64,000 bases of DNA from assembly GCA_936450465.1 (NCBI GenBank), contig OW388304.1:9368700-9432699 (forward strand). The letters run 5' to 3'. How positions within the stretch are numbered: position 1 is the first letter of the stretch; each line of letters opens with the position of its first letter. Of this stretch, positions 23,105 to 36,384 are shown in pieces. This stretch comes from Gibbula magus. Lineage: Eukaryota > Mollusca > Gastropoda > Trochida > Trochidae. The notes below the pieces were generated by a model that was given only the letters and a program-made list of their open reading frames with translations, was not told where the DNA came from and made no database searches. Position numbers and translations under genes: made by a program.

Positions 23105-26100
23105 GTCTACACTACCATGACATTCGCAGACTATTCCTGTAAACGGCGGCGTATTATCCTGCTTCACTTCCTGAGGTGCTACCCTTTACCATGTAGAGCA
23201 GACAGGCTGTCCTGCCATGACACGGTGCCGAAAAACCAGACGACAGAAGTCAAAGCAGACGATACTAGCAACAGACGTCGATTTCACTGGTTCGCCATCC
23301 TGCCGCTAGGTGGCGTTTTCTCTTCTTCAGTCCCGAAGTCCAGATACAGAGAAAATCGATTGATTCCGACCGATGCCGACAGCTCGGCCAATGAAGGCTT
23401 CTGGATCATCGTCTGACGGCAGTCATGCCGCATACCGACGTACTGATGCAACAAATGTATTTTATCAGTTCTGCAATAGCTCCGCAATGGACCCTGTTAT
23501 GTCAGAGTTCCAGCTGATTTGTGGATCCTTCTGTGGCAGGATCCTGATATTCCTGTGTGGTTTTGGTCGATATTGTCCACACTTCTTCACACCAAAACAT
23601 AATTTATTTACTCACAATAATCTTTGAATTATCCAGGGTAGGACGTCAATCATTCAGTATCAGCGCATCGGAATTTCATGTTGGCCATTCTAGAAGGACC
23701 GACATATGTGTTGGTAGGTTGGTTCTTTGTTGTAGGCCAAATCCATGCCAATCCTTATTCATCGTCAATAACACAATACGTCCTGGGGAGGAACTAAAAA
23801 GTAATCACGGGGCGCTAATCAACTATCAAGTTAACTAGGTTTGTGTGTATCTAGGCACGTTTGTCATATGGTACCATTGCCTCATTAGCTTAACGGGTCA
23901 ACAAAAAGTGGGAGATTTTGGCAATTTTAGGGATAGAACGCTTATTACATTAATGACAGTATTGACATTATTCTTCAAAATTTCCTGGAAGAGAGTTTTA
24001 TCTTTAGGTCAGATATGACATTGAAGGGGACAGGGAAAGTTCTAACTATACTCAGAGACTCCGTGACGACTTTGTGTGTTGCTTTTGTTTGGTTGACTAG
24101 TTTTGTGGTTACTGAGATTTCCCTGTTTAGGTCGATATTGTAAGTAGTTTTCTTATATGGTAATGCGAGTCCTTGGGAGACTTACATGTATCATAGCAAC
24201 ATATATCACTTTTCGTCTTCGCTTACTCTTTTACCCTATTAATCATTTCTGACAGGTCTGTGTAATATCTGGATCGATATTCTAAACACAGTTTATTCTC
24301 GCTAAGGATTTAACGTGTTCTAGATGTCGGTAATTGTTCTGTGTATTTCACACAGCCCTTTCACAAGTGTTTCGATAGTATTTATTTCTTAAGCCTTATA
24401 TGTCTTTGGTATGGATCCATACGATAAAGTTATTATATAAACACAATCATAGCATATCGCTTGTTTGTTTCTCGCATCACTTAATTAACGACGCCCTAGA
24501 ATGAAGTTTCCTGTTTCATACGATAAGTTAAATATATATAGAACGGCCAATCACGGAGGTTGTTGACTTGTTGCTGCGTCAGCGTAGCATTTTATTGAAA
24601 TATGACCGCCGGCCCGTATACAACTACACAGTATTGTATGATACATTTCAGAACATAAGGTTAAATTGGAACATTGAAATCCATGCGCACATATCATTTT
24701 CACTGGCTGGGATTCAAGACTCCGAGGATTTTACAAACCGTTTCTAAGTAATCTTAGTTTACTGTTGACGAATAAGAGCTGAGATTTTCCTTAAGAGTTC
24801 ACAATTCGTCACCCAAACTCACTGAAAATGCTGATATCTTTAGAACAAATCTAATCGTTCACCGGCTCGCCGTTTTTCAGACGCTTTCGTGGACCATTAA
24901 CGCTAGATGACTTATCATTATTACAGAGGTTAATCTTAACCCTCAATCTCTAAATTTCGCAATGATTACCTTAGTGACATACGATCACCTTTCGCTACTG
25001 ACAGGAGGTCCTGGAATACTGTTGATCATTTCGGACAGATGAGGGTTATCTCAATGTGTAAGATCGATATTCAAATCACACTTTATTCATTGCAATGATT
25101 TAAAGTGTTTATAAGGTTAGATAAGATAGTATGATCTTTGAATGGGGGAATTGTTTTTGCATTAATTCGTTTGCTACATGTATATGCAACTGACCGTGAT
25201 GTAATTGAATGTTATGTTTTCAAACTCTAGCGGATTGTTTTAAAATGTTGATATTGAGGTGACTATTGTCATTTCATTTCCTTAATTGTTTTTGATCATG
25301 TTGACAGATATATCATATCATAAGCTAAGCAAACATTGAAACCCTTTTCATCATAATATACGGGCACGCACGTGCAAGCTCGTCCTGAAAGGTTATCGCA
25401 CTATATTTTAACATTTGCTTGTTATTCGTGTACTCATTTCATTTAACTTATAACTCGGATAATATTGTATATGTCAAGACGTTTCACAAAAATGTCAGTT
25501 ATGAGAAAACGTATAATTACTGAAAAGAAATGCAGTTTTTTTCTTTCATCGTAAGCAAAAAGGAATTATTTTATAATGTTAACTGAAATTGCAATTATAT
25601 GATTCCGTAACACGAGTGATTACATTGTTCACCAGTGCCGTTTTTATTTTCTGAATATGGGTTGCGAAGTTTAAAGTTTTACCTATACCGTACTTTGTGC
25701 GTATGTAATACAAGGTGACAATGATTGACGTATATTTTCACATTAGAGAAGTTGTTATCCAGAAAAGTATTCCTGTTCTTATGTATACCAGGAATGCCTT
25801 TCGAAGACCTAATGATTCACTTGTTTTCAAACACTCACTATCCATGAACAATGAGCGATAATTTAAAGGATTAACAACTTCATTAGTCTGTGTAGGCGAC
25901 AAATAGTTGATACTGTATAATTCATAAAATGTACTCTTTCACTTCTAGCAAGACCACTCAGTATCAATCTTTTCTGCGAGACATTTGACATTCACTTTTG
26001 AAGATCATATCTTGTACAAAATTTATTCGCACAAGAAAAGGTTGCAAATACTATCACAAAGTATCAATGTCGTCGTCATTATGTCAGTACCGATGCACCC

Positions 26101-26694
26101 CCATACATACTCTAGTGCGGTCATTCGGTATTACACTTGTTTGAAACTCACACTTCTTTTGCTGGGCCAAAGACTTTGTAGATTTTCAATTTTATACCCA
26201 AGTGTCGGTACCGCATAGATTCAAATTTGTCGATTTGACAATTTGATTTCGTTGCTCAAATTATACTTTGATGGTGGCTATAGGCCTTAAATGAAGAAAG
26301 TATACCCTTCATCAATATTCCCAATCATATGCTTCAAAAGTGAAAATAACTGATTTACGTATCCATTCGTAATATATTGTCTCGCAAATACCCGTCGTCG
26401 ATACAAGTTTACATATAGCACTGCAGTGTTCAAGATGTTGCTCGTCGCTCGTTTGTATGTTACATATATTCCAGAAACTGATGCACAATGCGCCTGTGAC
26501 CCCTTTACTGAGTAAAGCTCTCTCATTAAGAGGCGCTGTAGTACGTTTTGTTATATAATGTTTTGTCAAATTTGCCATCTAAGTTTATGCAATATATAGT
26601 TATGTAAGAGGGTAAAACATCTCATTACACGACCCCATGATCCTCATTGGAAGAATATGTTGCGACGTATAAAGCGACAGAGGTGTGGAAGGTC
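23105..26694. other. Gene-poor stretch with GC-richer patch and old repeat modules
   Basis: 23105-23550 is richer in GC and CpG than its surroundings and may be the 5' flank of the minus-strand secreted gene; the 115-codon plus frame there (23069-23416) has no family features. Around 24240-24310 and 24990-25110, text like CATTTCTGACA ... GTGTAA ... GATCGATATTC ... AAACAC ... AAGGATTTAA recurs; it matches in diverged form the module that builds the duplication at 26.7-31 kb. Confidence 0.45.
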
Positions 26695-27399
26695 GCATGC
26701 TAATGTGAGAGTTCAAACAGCAGGATGGCTGACAATTTCATAATGGTGTCATAATTAAAACTCTACTCCGAGTGTTTGGTATCGCTACATCGAGCGGGCA
26801 ATTTAATGTGAGATGAGAAATTGGCTCGCAAGGCTTAACCGAATGATAAACATTCGTTTTAAAACTCTATTTATTGATTCGGATTCCTACAACGCCTTTA
26901 AAGAGAAGGTTATACCATAGTTTTTTTGTGGAAACGAACTTCAAGTCGGCATTTTTAAAATACATAAATTTTATTTATACATGGTTATAATACAATTGAG
27001 CTGAAATATATAACTAAAGGTAATATTAATGTTAATCTAAAATATTACAAAGAATGGAGCATTCATTCAAGAAAAAAATCACAATGAGAAATGAAGTCGT
27101 TCATCGTCGCTGCGAATGTGGAACATTTGGTAACGGCATGTTGATCGGCATAAATAATGTCTTATTTGTAGCTATTCTTTAATTATGTATATGTGATATG
27201 TGTACAAAGTATATAATGTAAAATCACAACGTTTGTTCTAATCTCACCAAAACCCAAAATGGCGGATACCCCGGTAGAACCCTCACTTTAAACATCTCTG
27301 ACACGTATAAGTTGAGTAAAATAAAAACTAAAAAGGCACTTCATTTTCACAAAATGAAAAAAAAACATTGTATTGTTGTCATTTTACTGGGTTTTTTTT

Positions 27400-30300
27400 C
27401 ACTGAATGTTCGTGTGAATCGTTTCCGTAGGAGATATTTCTCTATGTTATATCAATATTCTACACACACATCGCACGCAAAGCAGGCCATTGTGTATATA
27501 TATATTGTATATATTATTAAATCCGTTTCAATCAAATCATTCCGTCACGAGGTCTTCATGTTAGACTCTCACATATACGTGATGTGTTCTTCTATGTAGA
27601 CCCAACATCCTATTAACAAACTTTCAAATCAATATCCCCTGTTAAGGTTTGTATTATTATTTATCAGTGTTATCCCGTCCTGTCACTAAGTCTCCATGTT
27701 AACCATTTCTGTCATATACGTGAAGTTCCCCTGTGTCCGATCAACATCTAAATCACACACGTTCACATCAGAGAGCCAAAGTCAAGGTCTCAGGTTGTAT
27801 TATTGGTTGGAGGGCCAAACCGCCTCCAACCTGATACGCAGTTGGATTTCACGCTATATTACTGTTGGAATATTCAAAATAAACTTTCGACCAATCATGC
27901 TTGGCCTCTTCATACTATGGAAAAAGCATATGACCAACGAACACGGCTGTAACAAAGTTGTAACCACGTGACCATGTGGGTTATCCGAAATAATTATCCC
28001 CTTTTACTGCGAAAAGAGATTTTGTCTAAACATCTAAAATAGAAACGACCGTTGTGTTATTCTGAGTCTGAATGTTAGTAAACATAAGATTTTTCAATTC
28101 AAAGCCATTTTACACCTCCATGAGCAGACATGTACCAATTCAAGTGCATAATTTCGCACTGCAGTTTCGGAAAATCCAAGAAACTTTACAAGCTAATGTT
28201 ATACGCGCGGAGCAAGCATATACTAAACGATAATAGTGGTTGTCAATCAACACACCAACCTTCCACTCAGTTATCAATATTTTCAATGCCAATCAGACTT
28301 TCATAATGGTAGGCCTACTCAATGTTCTGTTCTTGAATTAATGATAGTGAAGCTTGTACATGTATAAGTACATATTGGATAGAACCATATTTATGTCCAA
28401 ACTGACAGCACCAAGCATGAGGATACCGGGTCATTATCCTTGAATTAAAAAGGGTCCATATGCCTTCCTTCAACAGATAAACAGAATATGCTTCATAATC
28501 AATCGAATTGGTACACTTTAAATTTGCAAATGTTTAACAAATGGTTGACTGCGTTTTTCAGGGAAAATAGGCCTACATATTCTTATTGCTGGAATCTAAC
28601 AATGACACAACTGTCAACAACGTTTTGATCAAATTCATAATATAGGCCTACTTCAAAATTGGAGCAAAAGCACCCGGGAGTTGCGCTTTAAAATAAATCG
28701 GGGAAGTTGAATGTTCACTTTCATTTTCAAATGATAGATTATATATAATTTTATTTTATTTATGAATAAATAATGTATGTAAATTGAAAAGCATATACAC
28801 AACTTAAATGATCGAGGTAAAATTATTTTATTTTATTTGCGACTTTTGAATTGAATAACTAATTGTGTGATTAGTAATCAAAGCTTTTACCCCCCAAAAT
28901 GACCATAATGCAGTCTTCATTTTGCTATATGTACATATGACATACATATCCTTTTTATAATATATTTTAGCCTTAACAAGATGCCTCCACCTTTTCTTGT
29001 TATATCAGTTTTCTTTTGTGATCAATATTCTTAACACACACTCACACCAAGAATATCACGTTAAAAAATTTTGCATTGCGGTTTGTATTATCATATCAGT
29101 GTCCATCATGTCATTCTGTCACTACGTGTACGTGTCTGTGTTAACCGTTTCTGACACATATGTGATGTTTATGTAGGATCAATACACGTCTTCACACAAA
29201 GGATTCAAAGTTAAGTCCTGCTCTTGTGGTTTATCAGATTACACCAGTTGTCAGAATGACGTTCTCTCACTAAATGTCCATGTTAACCAATGTCTGATAC
29301 GTGAATGTGTCATTCCGTTGTGGTTGACCATTGCTTTAACTTCACTCAAATGATGCAGAGTTGTAGCCTACTGTTATTCTTCATTTGTCACTAACATTCC
29401 ATGTTAACATCATCTGACGTAAACATAATGTTTTATATAAGGTCAACACTCACATTGTGTTAAAATAATGGATTTAAACGCTAAGTCTCCCGGTAAGGTG
29501 TGTATAATTGTACAACTTTCCTTATTTTACCAATGCGGAGAAACCAGTGCCTCTTTTGTTTGGCCAAATGATTTCGAGTATCAGCCCGTCATTAAATTTT
29601 GTATGATCTTATCAGCAGCGAAGAAGTAACCTTTCTAATGCTTTGTGTTAATGGAGACCATGTTTTAATAAACGTGGTTCTCTTTCGCAATAATGTTCAA
29701 ACCACACTGCAGACGTTATTTAAAGGGGTTCGTAATAATTGCCCACGCACATCTCATATTGTCAGATTTTCGCTCTCAGAAGTTAATAGCTTAGGTCCAT
29801 TTTTCATCAACAGTGTGGTCTGAGAAACATTAAAAATCAAATTATCTTTTGATACTAATAAGGAAAGGTAATGGTATTATGGTATTGTGAAATAGTTTAT
29901 GTTTTATGGTTAAACACATTATCTGCTCTTCAACCATATAGAACTGAATTATGTAATAAAAATATAAATTGTCCAGTGAAGATTTATCTCCCTTTGCCAA
30001 TACTTCATACATAACTTCACCATCAAATTACTCAGAAAATAGGTCCGTGACATATATTTTTTATTTTCTATTATTCTTCAGCGGTAAGTTTTACACAAGT
30101 TTTATAATGTTTGAATTATTCTTCATTTATTTTCATTCTTGAACAGGACTTCTGAAGTTATTTCTGCAGAATCCATTGTTGACATTGTATGTTATCATAT
30201 AAGGTTAATGGGAAAAAAGCAACATACAGATTTCAGAAATCACTTTTCTATTATAATAACATTCCATTAATGAAAGAAAATTGATAGAATAGACAATATA

Positions 30301-31150
30301 TCTCTCAATGATTATCCCTATTTTTGAAAGGGTGACTTTAACGAAATAAAACAGGTTTTCCATTTTTGAGACATCATTTTGCAGAAAAAATACGTCCGTG
30401 ACAAGCACTTTTTCTTTTTGCATATCGAATAATATATATTCAGTTTGCATCATGCCAATTTACAGCAATTTTACATTTATTTTGATTATTGTTGGGAACC
30501 TCTTTAAAGCTAAAGTGTAGTTTATTAAAGATTATTTCATCATGTCAAGTGTCTGCCATTCAGTGTTCGTGTTATTCAGGTATGTATTTGTTAATGCCTA
30601 TACTTGATGTCTCTTTGTATTGGATCAATATTCCGAATAAACTTTAAGAGAAAGGTCTTGTATTATTGCCAAAGGTTGGCTTTCACTCTTCTATTAGATC
30701 TACCAAGTTAACGAGTCTAGCCTGTATCTGTTTTCTCTGTGTGGGATCGATATATATTTCATGTACATAATTTGTGCTGTTCGTGTATCTGCTGTCACTT
30801 TCATGCTCTGTTTTGAATTTCCGATATCAGGTGAAGGTTTGAATTATTTCACTTGTCAATGTATTGTTATATCTGTATAACACTAATCAGATTTGTGTAT
30901 TTTTGTTAACCATTTCTGATGTGTACGTCTAATATATCTGTGTAAGATCAACTTTCTAAACACTCTTCTTTATTTCAAGGATTCAGGGTTAATTTATAAG
31001 TTGCCTTGTTAAGCCTTGAGGAATAATATCAGTTTCCATTTTGTTGTGAATCGTCTAGATTAACGTATCCTATCTGACATGTCCACCCTCAGTAGGATCA
31101 ATATCCAATCAAATTATTTCATGTAATAGTTTATGCAACGGCTAGCCTTT
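27400..31150 (+). repeat. Array of a degenerate module within the duplication
   Basis: A module of roughly 120-250 bp recurs: TGTTAACCATTTCTGACA-like text, TACGTGATGTT, then GGATCAATATTC, AAACACAC, AAGGATTCAAAGTTAAG and GTTTGTATTATTATATCAGTG. Good instances lie near 27699, 29140, 29282, 29402, 30893 and 31060, and the same series recurs in copy B (56439, 56682, 56823, 56958, 58488). Spacing is irregular and divergence high, suggesting an ancient satellite or tandem array. Function unknown. Confidence 0.6.
27801..29000. other. 1.2-kb segment present only in copy A
   Basis: Copy B reads straight through GGTTGTAT|TATATCAG, whereas copy A has 1.2 kb inserted at that point. It starts TATTGGTTGGAGG and ends CCTTTTCTTGT. 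TTGT flanks both sides, a possible short target duplication. The phrase TAGGCCTAC recurs inside. No protein or clear terminal repeat is visible, so an insertion in A or a deletion in B are both possible. Confidence 0.5.
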
Positions 31151-32358
31151 ACATTTCAGATCCATAATTTGTTAACCTTATCCTCAACGTGAAATCTTTC
31201 CATGCGAAGAGAATCAAACACGAACAATATTGGAAACTGAATAAGGTTTCCAATAAACACCAACAACTTTATTGTCAATGGACAGACAATAGTTCAATGA
31301 TAGAGTCATGAGTTTCAATTCATGAAAATGTTTTACCTTTCACAAAAAGTATTTTCCAAAAGACTGGAAATAAGAAACCGTTAAAATAGAAAAAGTTTAA
31401 AGCTGTTATGAATTCAGGTATAGTTATTCTCTCTGCCAGGACTTGAAGCTTTAGGGGGAAATCGATTGAATCCCCTTATGAGTAAAAAACCGAGGTTATT
31501 ACTTATAAGACACCTCCGAGTAATCTCATCCATCTTGCGTTCATTTTAAAAAGCTACAGGGTATTTAAACCATTGTGGGCACATGAAGCATGAAGAGGAA
31601 GGCATTTAAGTGCAGATGTACTAGCTCACAAAGTAGTATTACCACCTCTCCGGGCAGTATATCCCAGTAACTCCCTTGAATACGTTCGGAAATTGTCGTT
31701 TTGTGTTTACCAAATATGTCATATCTGTATGAATGTCAGGCCGTGGAATCGGAGCCCAATGACAAATCACAACCGAGACAACACGTCTGAATATAGTTCA
31801 ATGTTAATTCATTGATATGACAATATAGAGTTAAACACACTGTGTTTGGAAATCAGCGGCATAAAACGACATTACAGCTCTAAATTATCCATTTCAACCC
31901 TCAAGCTTGGCGTTCGAGTTATCTCCTCATTATACACATGGACGAATGGTGGTCATTTGTCAGTGAAGTTGCAGGAATGCAATTGACGTCCAAACAAACT
32001 CCAAATTACATGGTAATTGCGCTGAGATACACAGGTAGGTGAACAAGCCATCGGTATGAAGCTGTATAATGTTAGCAACATGTAACCCTGTCCATTCGTC
32101 ATTGTCATAATTGTAGTTGAAGAAGTTTGCTTTCTGCCTTTAAGGAATTACGTGACTAGATTATATTGTATCTAATAACAGCAGTGCAAGTAGAAAGGTC
32201 ACTATGCATTATGCATTTATTATGAAACCTGCTATCTACGGATGTAACTCGGTAACCGTGGGTATACTTAGATACGATTTAGCATGACATGGTTTTTGTA
32301 CCATAAGCAGAGTGGCATATAATGATTTTGAATGGTTGCCACTCTACACTCGATACGC

Positions 32359-32690
32359 AAGTACATGATAGGTGAGGTGAGGTGAGTTGGGGTTTAACGC
32401 CGCTTTCATGAGTATTTCACTTATATCGCGGCTGCGATTTGGTATTTGGTATTACGGCAGGGAGAAAGCCCGCAACGCCATGTGGCTATGCATTGCGGTG
32501 AAACCTGCGAGCAACGGCTGGAACTAGCGAACCATGCGTGGTACTACTCTGAAATTCAGTGTAGCATTGCACCCAAACCTTACTGCGTGTAGAACAGTTC
32601 TCTACTGCAGACAAAGTTGCCGTGCCCCTGGCGGGATTCGAACCCCGGACCTCTTGATCCGAAGCCGAACGCGCTAACCACTGCTCTATC

Positions 32691-32730
<40 letters not shown>

Positions 32731-32740
32731 GTACATGATA
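32359..32740 (-). mobile_element. tRNA-derived SINE with 12-bp target-site duplication
   Basis: On the minus strand a tRNA-like head starts CAGGATAGAGCAGTGGTTAG (A box) and carries GGTTCGAATCC (B box, 32634-32644). A body with AACGCCGC and ATATCGCGGCTGCG follows, and the 3' end is a (CTCAC)n tail at 32371-32388. AAGTACATGATA flanks the insert at 32359-32370 and 32729-32740, and copy B lacks both the insert and the second copy of this repeat, proving insertion after the duplication. A run of 35 C (32694-32728; G on the SINE strand) sits at the 5' end, which is unusual. The overlapping glycine- or proline-run frames are artefacts. Confidence 0.9.
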
Positions 32741-33435
32741 ATAAAAGTGATAACGTAAGATTGAACATAACCAAAATACCATTTATATTTACATCATTGA
32801 CCATCTAGTTTTAACACAAGATGATATGCAACAGTTTCCCATTGGTAAATCCAAAGCACAACGTGTAAGCACATTTCCAAATCTCAATTTCGTTTGTGAT
32901 TCATGATGTATACTTTTCTCCCTCTTATTTCGTACGAATCTATATTGTCTGAACCTTAATTCATGAAACCTGCTACATTAATAAGATGTCTTCATATGAT
33001 AATAGATGAGCAATTTCACGTGAAGACAAAAATTAGTTTACGTTCACAAAAGGCAAATGTCACTAGCGTAGGAGTGTGGTTAGCAATTAGCCAACATGGA
33101 ATAATCAGAGCGTTGTCAAAGATAACTATTGTTGTTCTCGAAACTATTCGGGTAATATATAATGCGCCCATTAAAGGAATAAATGGAATTCCCATTATAA
33201 CCATAAACGTAAAACAAGTAACAGTTGAAACACTGTAGTGCATATCCTATGGAAATTATCTTCATTACTTTTATTTAACAAATTAGCATTGACCAATCAT
33301 GATACAGTCAGCTCGATTCAGCGTTTACCATTTATTTCTGCCATAAAGTAGTTTAACATGACAATATGGTAACCCAATAATGCAGCCACAGTTCGCAGTA
33401 CGTAGCGTACTTCAGCACATGTGATATAAATAGAG

Positions 33436-33783
33436 ATTATTACTCGAGGAAGTGTGTCATATGACTTTAACGAAACGAGTGTGAATGTTTGTATTCCCCG
33501 AGCGAGAGCGAGGCCTATACATAAATTTGTCAAATGACATACTTTCGAGTGTAATAATTTCTTTATTACCCATTCTCTTCCGTTTCATTCGCGTAAAAAA
33601 ATAGGCAAGTAGCGACTCACTTCTCTTGCGACGGAAGCTACAGTGACGTCACGAACAATTGTTTTATGACGTCACAGACGGGAAGTCGCGGTGAGACAAT
33701 GGTTGCTAGGCAAACGAGATAAGTGAACATGTGCTCATTACAATAATATTAACTCGGTTATTTTCAGCCATATGGGTAATAAT
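33436..33783. mobile_element. MITE-like insertion present only in copy A
   Basis: Copy B has the empty site (GATATAATGAAAG near 60675). In copy A about 350 bp intervenes, beginning ATTATTACTCGAGG and ending CCATATGGGTAATAAT, so ATTATTAC/GTAATAAT form short inverted ends; ATAA may be the target duplication. The interior carries two TGACGTCA palindromes (about 33643 and 33667) and a GC-rich core. No coding capacity; superfamily not assignable from this length. Confidence 0.65.
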
Positions 33784-34656
33784 GAAAGAATATGACGACA
33801 TATTCGTAAAAGAAATATACATTAGTGTGTCATATGGATGGATATAAATACAATTGCAAGATCGTTGGTGACATTGAATTTAATCTAAATCAGTTGACAG
33901 ACATGTTAAAAAATCCACAGTCCTTTAAAATATGTTATCACAGACAAATTTCAGTTATATTGTTTTCCCATTCAAAACGGACATAACGTCTATTGTCCTT
34001 ATATTTAACAACCGTCCACCGATGGTGCAAATGAGACTTCGCACTATCGTCAACACAGACCTTGACTAAGTGCACACTCATATCATTTACATGTATGTAT
34101 CAAATATAAACACTTTACAGAATATCTCCCAATCAAATCTTCTGAACAATGACATTTATAAGCAGAAATAATGGAAACCGTCAGGTATTAGGAAATATTA
34201 TATGTAACCTTCAAGTGAACAATCAAACAATCTGCACTAAAGTGTGACCAAACGCTTTATCACGCTATATGATATGGAAATACTTTCCATGACTTTCAAA
34301 ACTACTTCATGAGCATGTCAGTTATGACAATCACACTGACACTGAATTATGATAGTTATTCTGCATACATCTAATCAAAATCTTTTGACTTTATGTTTAA
34401 AGAAAGTATGTTTAACACATTACAGTGAATCCCAATAGCTGTCACTAGCATCGTTTCTAACACGATGTTATTGGTGTATTGCGCTACAGTGTGAAGATGG
34501 TAGCATGTTCAAGTATCTGACATTTACCCCCAGGAAATCGACTGATATTCTAGTTCCAGAGGTACTCGAGACAGGCGACTGACATTTCCTGTGGTAATAC
34601 GAATATGTTACACGATTCAACAAACATCTCCTGGGCTACCTCTTCTCTTGCATAGC

Positions 34657-35230
34657 AGTTATATATATATACGGTATCAGTCCTGTTCGCAGTTATATAT
34701 ACGGTATCAGTCCTGTTCGCAGTTATATATACGGTATCAGTCCTGTTCGCAGTTATATATATGGTATCAGTCCTGTTCGCAGTTATATATACGGTATCAG
34801 TCCTGTTAGCAGTTATATATATGGTATCAGTCCTGTTCGCAGTTATATATATGGTATCAGTCCTGTTCGCAGTTATATATACGGTATCAGTCCTGTTCGC
34901 AGTTATATATATGGTATCAGTCCTGTTCGCAGTTATATATATGGTATCAGTCCTGTTCGCAGTTATATATACGGTATCAGTCCTGTTCGCAGTTATATAT
35001 ACGGTATCAGTCCTGTTCGCAGTTATATATACGGTATCAGTCCTGTTCGCAGTTATATATATGGTATCAGTCCTGTTCGCAGTTATATATACGGTATCAG
35101 TCCTGTTCGCAGTTATATATACGGTATCAGTCCTGTTCGCAGTTATATATATGGTATCAGTCCTGTTCGCAGTTATATATACGGTATCAGTCCTGTTCGC
35201 AGTTATATATACGTTATCAGTCCTGTTCGT
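34657..35230 (+). repeat. 30-bp minisatellite, about 19 units
   Basis: The unit is AGTTATATATACGGTATC followed by AGTCCTGTTCGC, repeated with almost no change. One site alternates C/T (ACGG or ATGG) in the order c c c t c t t c t t c c c t c c t c c, showing that pairs and triplets of units were copied together. Copy B of the duplication has a single unit at the same place (near 61582-61611). Single units also recur near 37320 and 62727 in both copies. Because 30 is divisible by 3 the array gives a 161-codon open frame, which is a by-product. Confidence 0.95.
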
Positions 35231-36384
35231 ACTAATCCTGGGGTAACCTCTCCCTCTGTGTAAAGCATGCTATTTGTGATGCTCCAACATTCACGTAGAG
35301 GGTGTCGTCAATGACTTAATACCATTAAACAATTTTATTAATTCTTGTCGATGAAGCCAATTTTGATAATTTTATATTTATAATAACAGTTTCTATTTTT
35401 TATAACACAAATATGGTAAAACAATGAACACACATCAAATACAACGTAAATCTACTTTTTCTTTAAAGTATTTTTTGGGAGTCTAACTTTAAAAGGTACT
35501 TTAAATTACAGAACTTAATCTGTAGAGAACATATAAATACATACGCTTTTCTGATACACAGACGATAGGATAATGTTTATGTTCTAATTCAAAGAAGACA
35601 TAATGATCTGTTCACTTTAAAATCAATGTAACTTATTCTCTTTTGTGCTGTTGAACACTTCACACAAACAATAGATTGACACCCATAAATGTACGTCAGC
35701 AGAGGGTATTGAAAATATAATCTTCCATGTCACTACACCAGCTAACATAATTCAGGAAATTATCCACGCAACCTGGAAACACGTCAAGGTGATTACCTAA
35801 TTAATTAGGGTCTTTTCTCCAGCAAAAGTTTATACAAAATATAATCACTACCACAGCAGTGTCTCAGTTTTTAAGGCCTCGTTGTCAGGAGATGTTTCAA
35901 GAGGATGGCTGGCAGGCAATTTGAAGGAGGTTGTTTAACATGTGTGTAACATTAGATGGTCAGGTTAATAAAAGCATTGACAAGTTTCACAGCTGAACGG
36001 ACATGATGAAGCCCTTTCAAAACATTCCAGGTTCTTCAGAAACAACCTATAAAACCAGTTTATGTGCGCCTTTTAGTATAAAGAAGGCCATGTTGACTAT
36101 TCATGAATATACGACCGGGCAAAAGAAAGTACTCACTTCAGTTGGTTCCGATTAATTCAATATTTAAAAGAAATCAGATGCATAATTGGTGACTGTGGTT
36201 AAACTTGAGTTAGAATATATTTATTTAATGAAGACAGGGTTAAGAAATTAAATTTAGACAAACATGACCCCTACCATGTTTAAAATGTTGTAAATGTTTT
36301 CAGAATCAGGCATTTATAAACTTACGTCTAAAAGAAACTTTACACCCGTTTTAAAACGCTCTGGAAGTTCATTAATGGTGCATA

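Noticed and set aside
23069..23416. 115-codon plus-strand gene
   Set aside because: It is antisense to the better supported signal-peptide exon, has no domain features, and lies in a GC-rich patch where stops are rarer.
32634..32697. tRNA gene
   Set aside because: The tRNA-like sequence continues into a SINE body and tail and is flanked by a target-site duplication, so it is a SINE head rather than a tRNA gene.
32486..32808. Frames with long Gly or Pro runs
   Set aside because: They read through the 35-base C-run at the SINE 5' end.
34761..35246. 161-codon open frame of repeated ten-residue units (VSVLFAVIYT-like)
   Set aside because: It is the direct product of a 30-bp tandem repeat, whose length is a multiple of 3; copy B has one unit and no frame.
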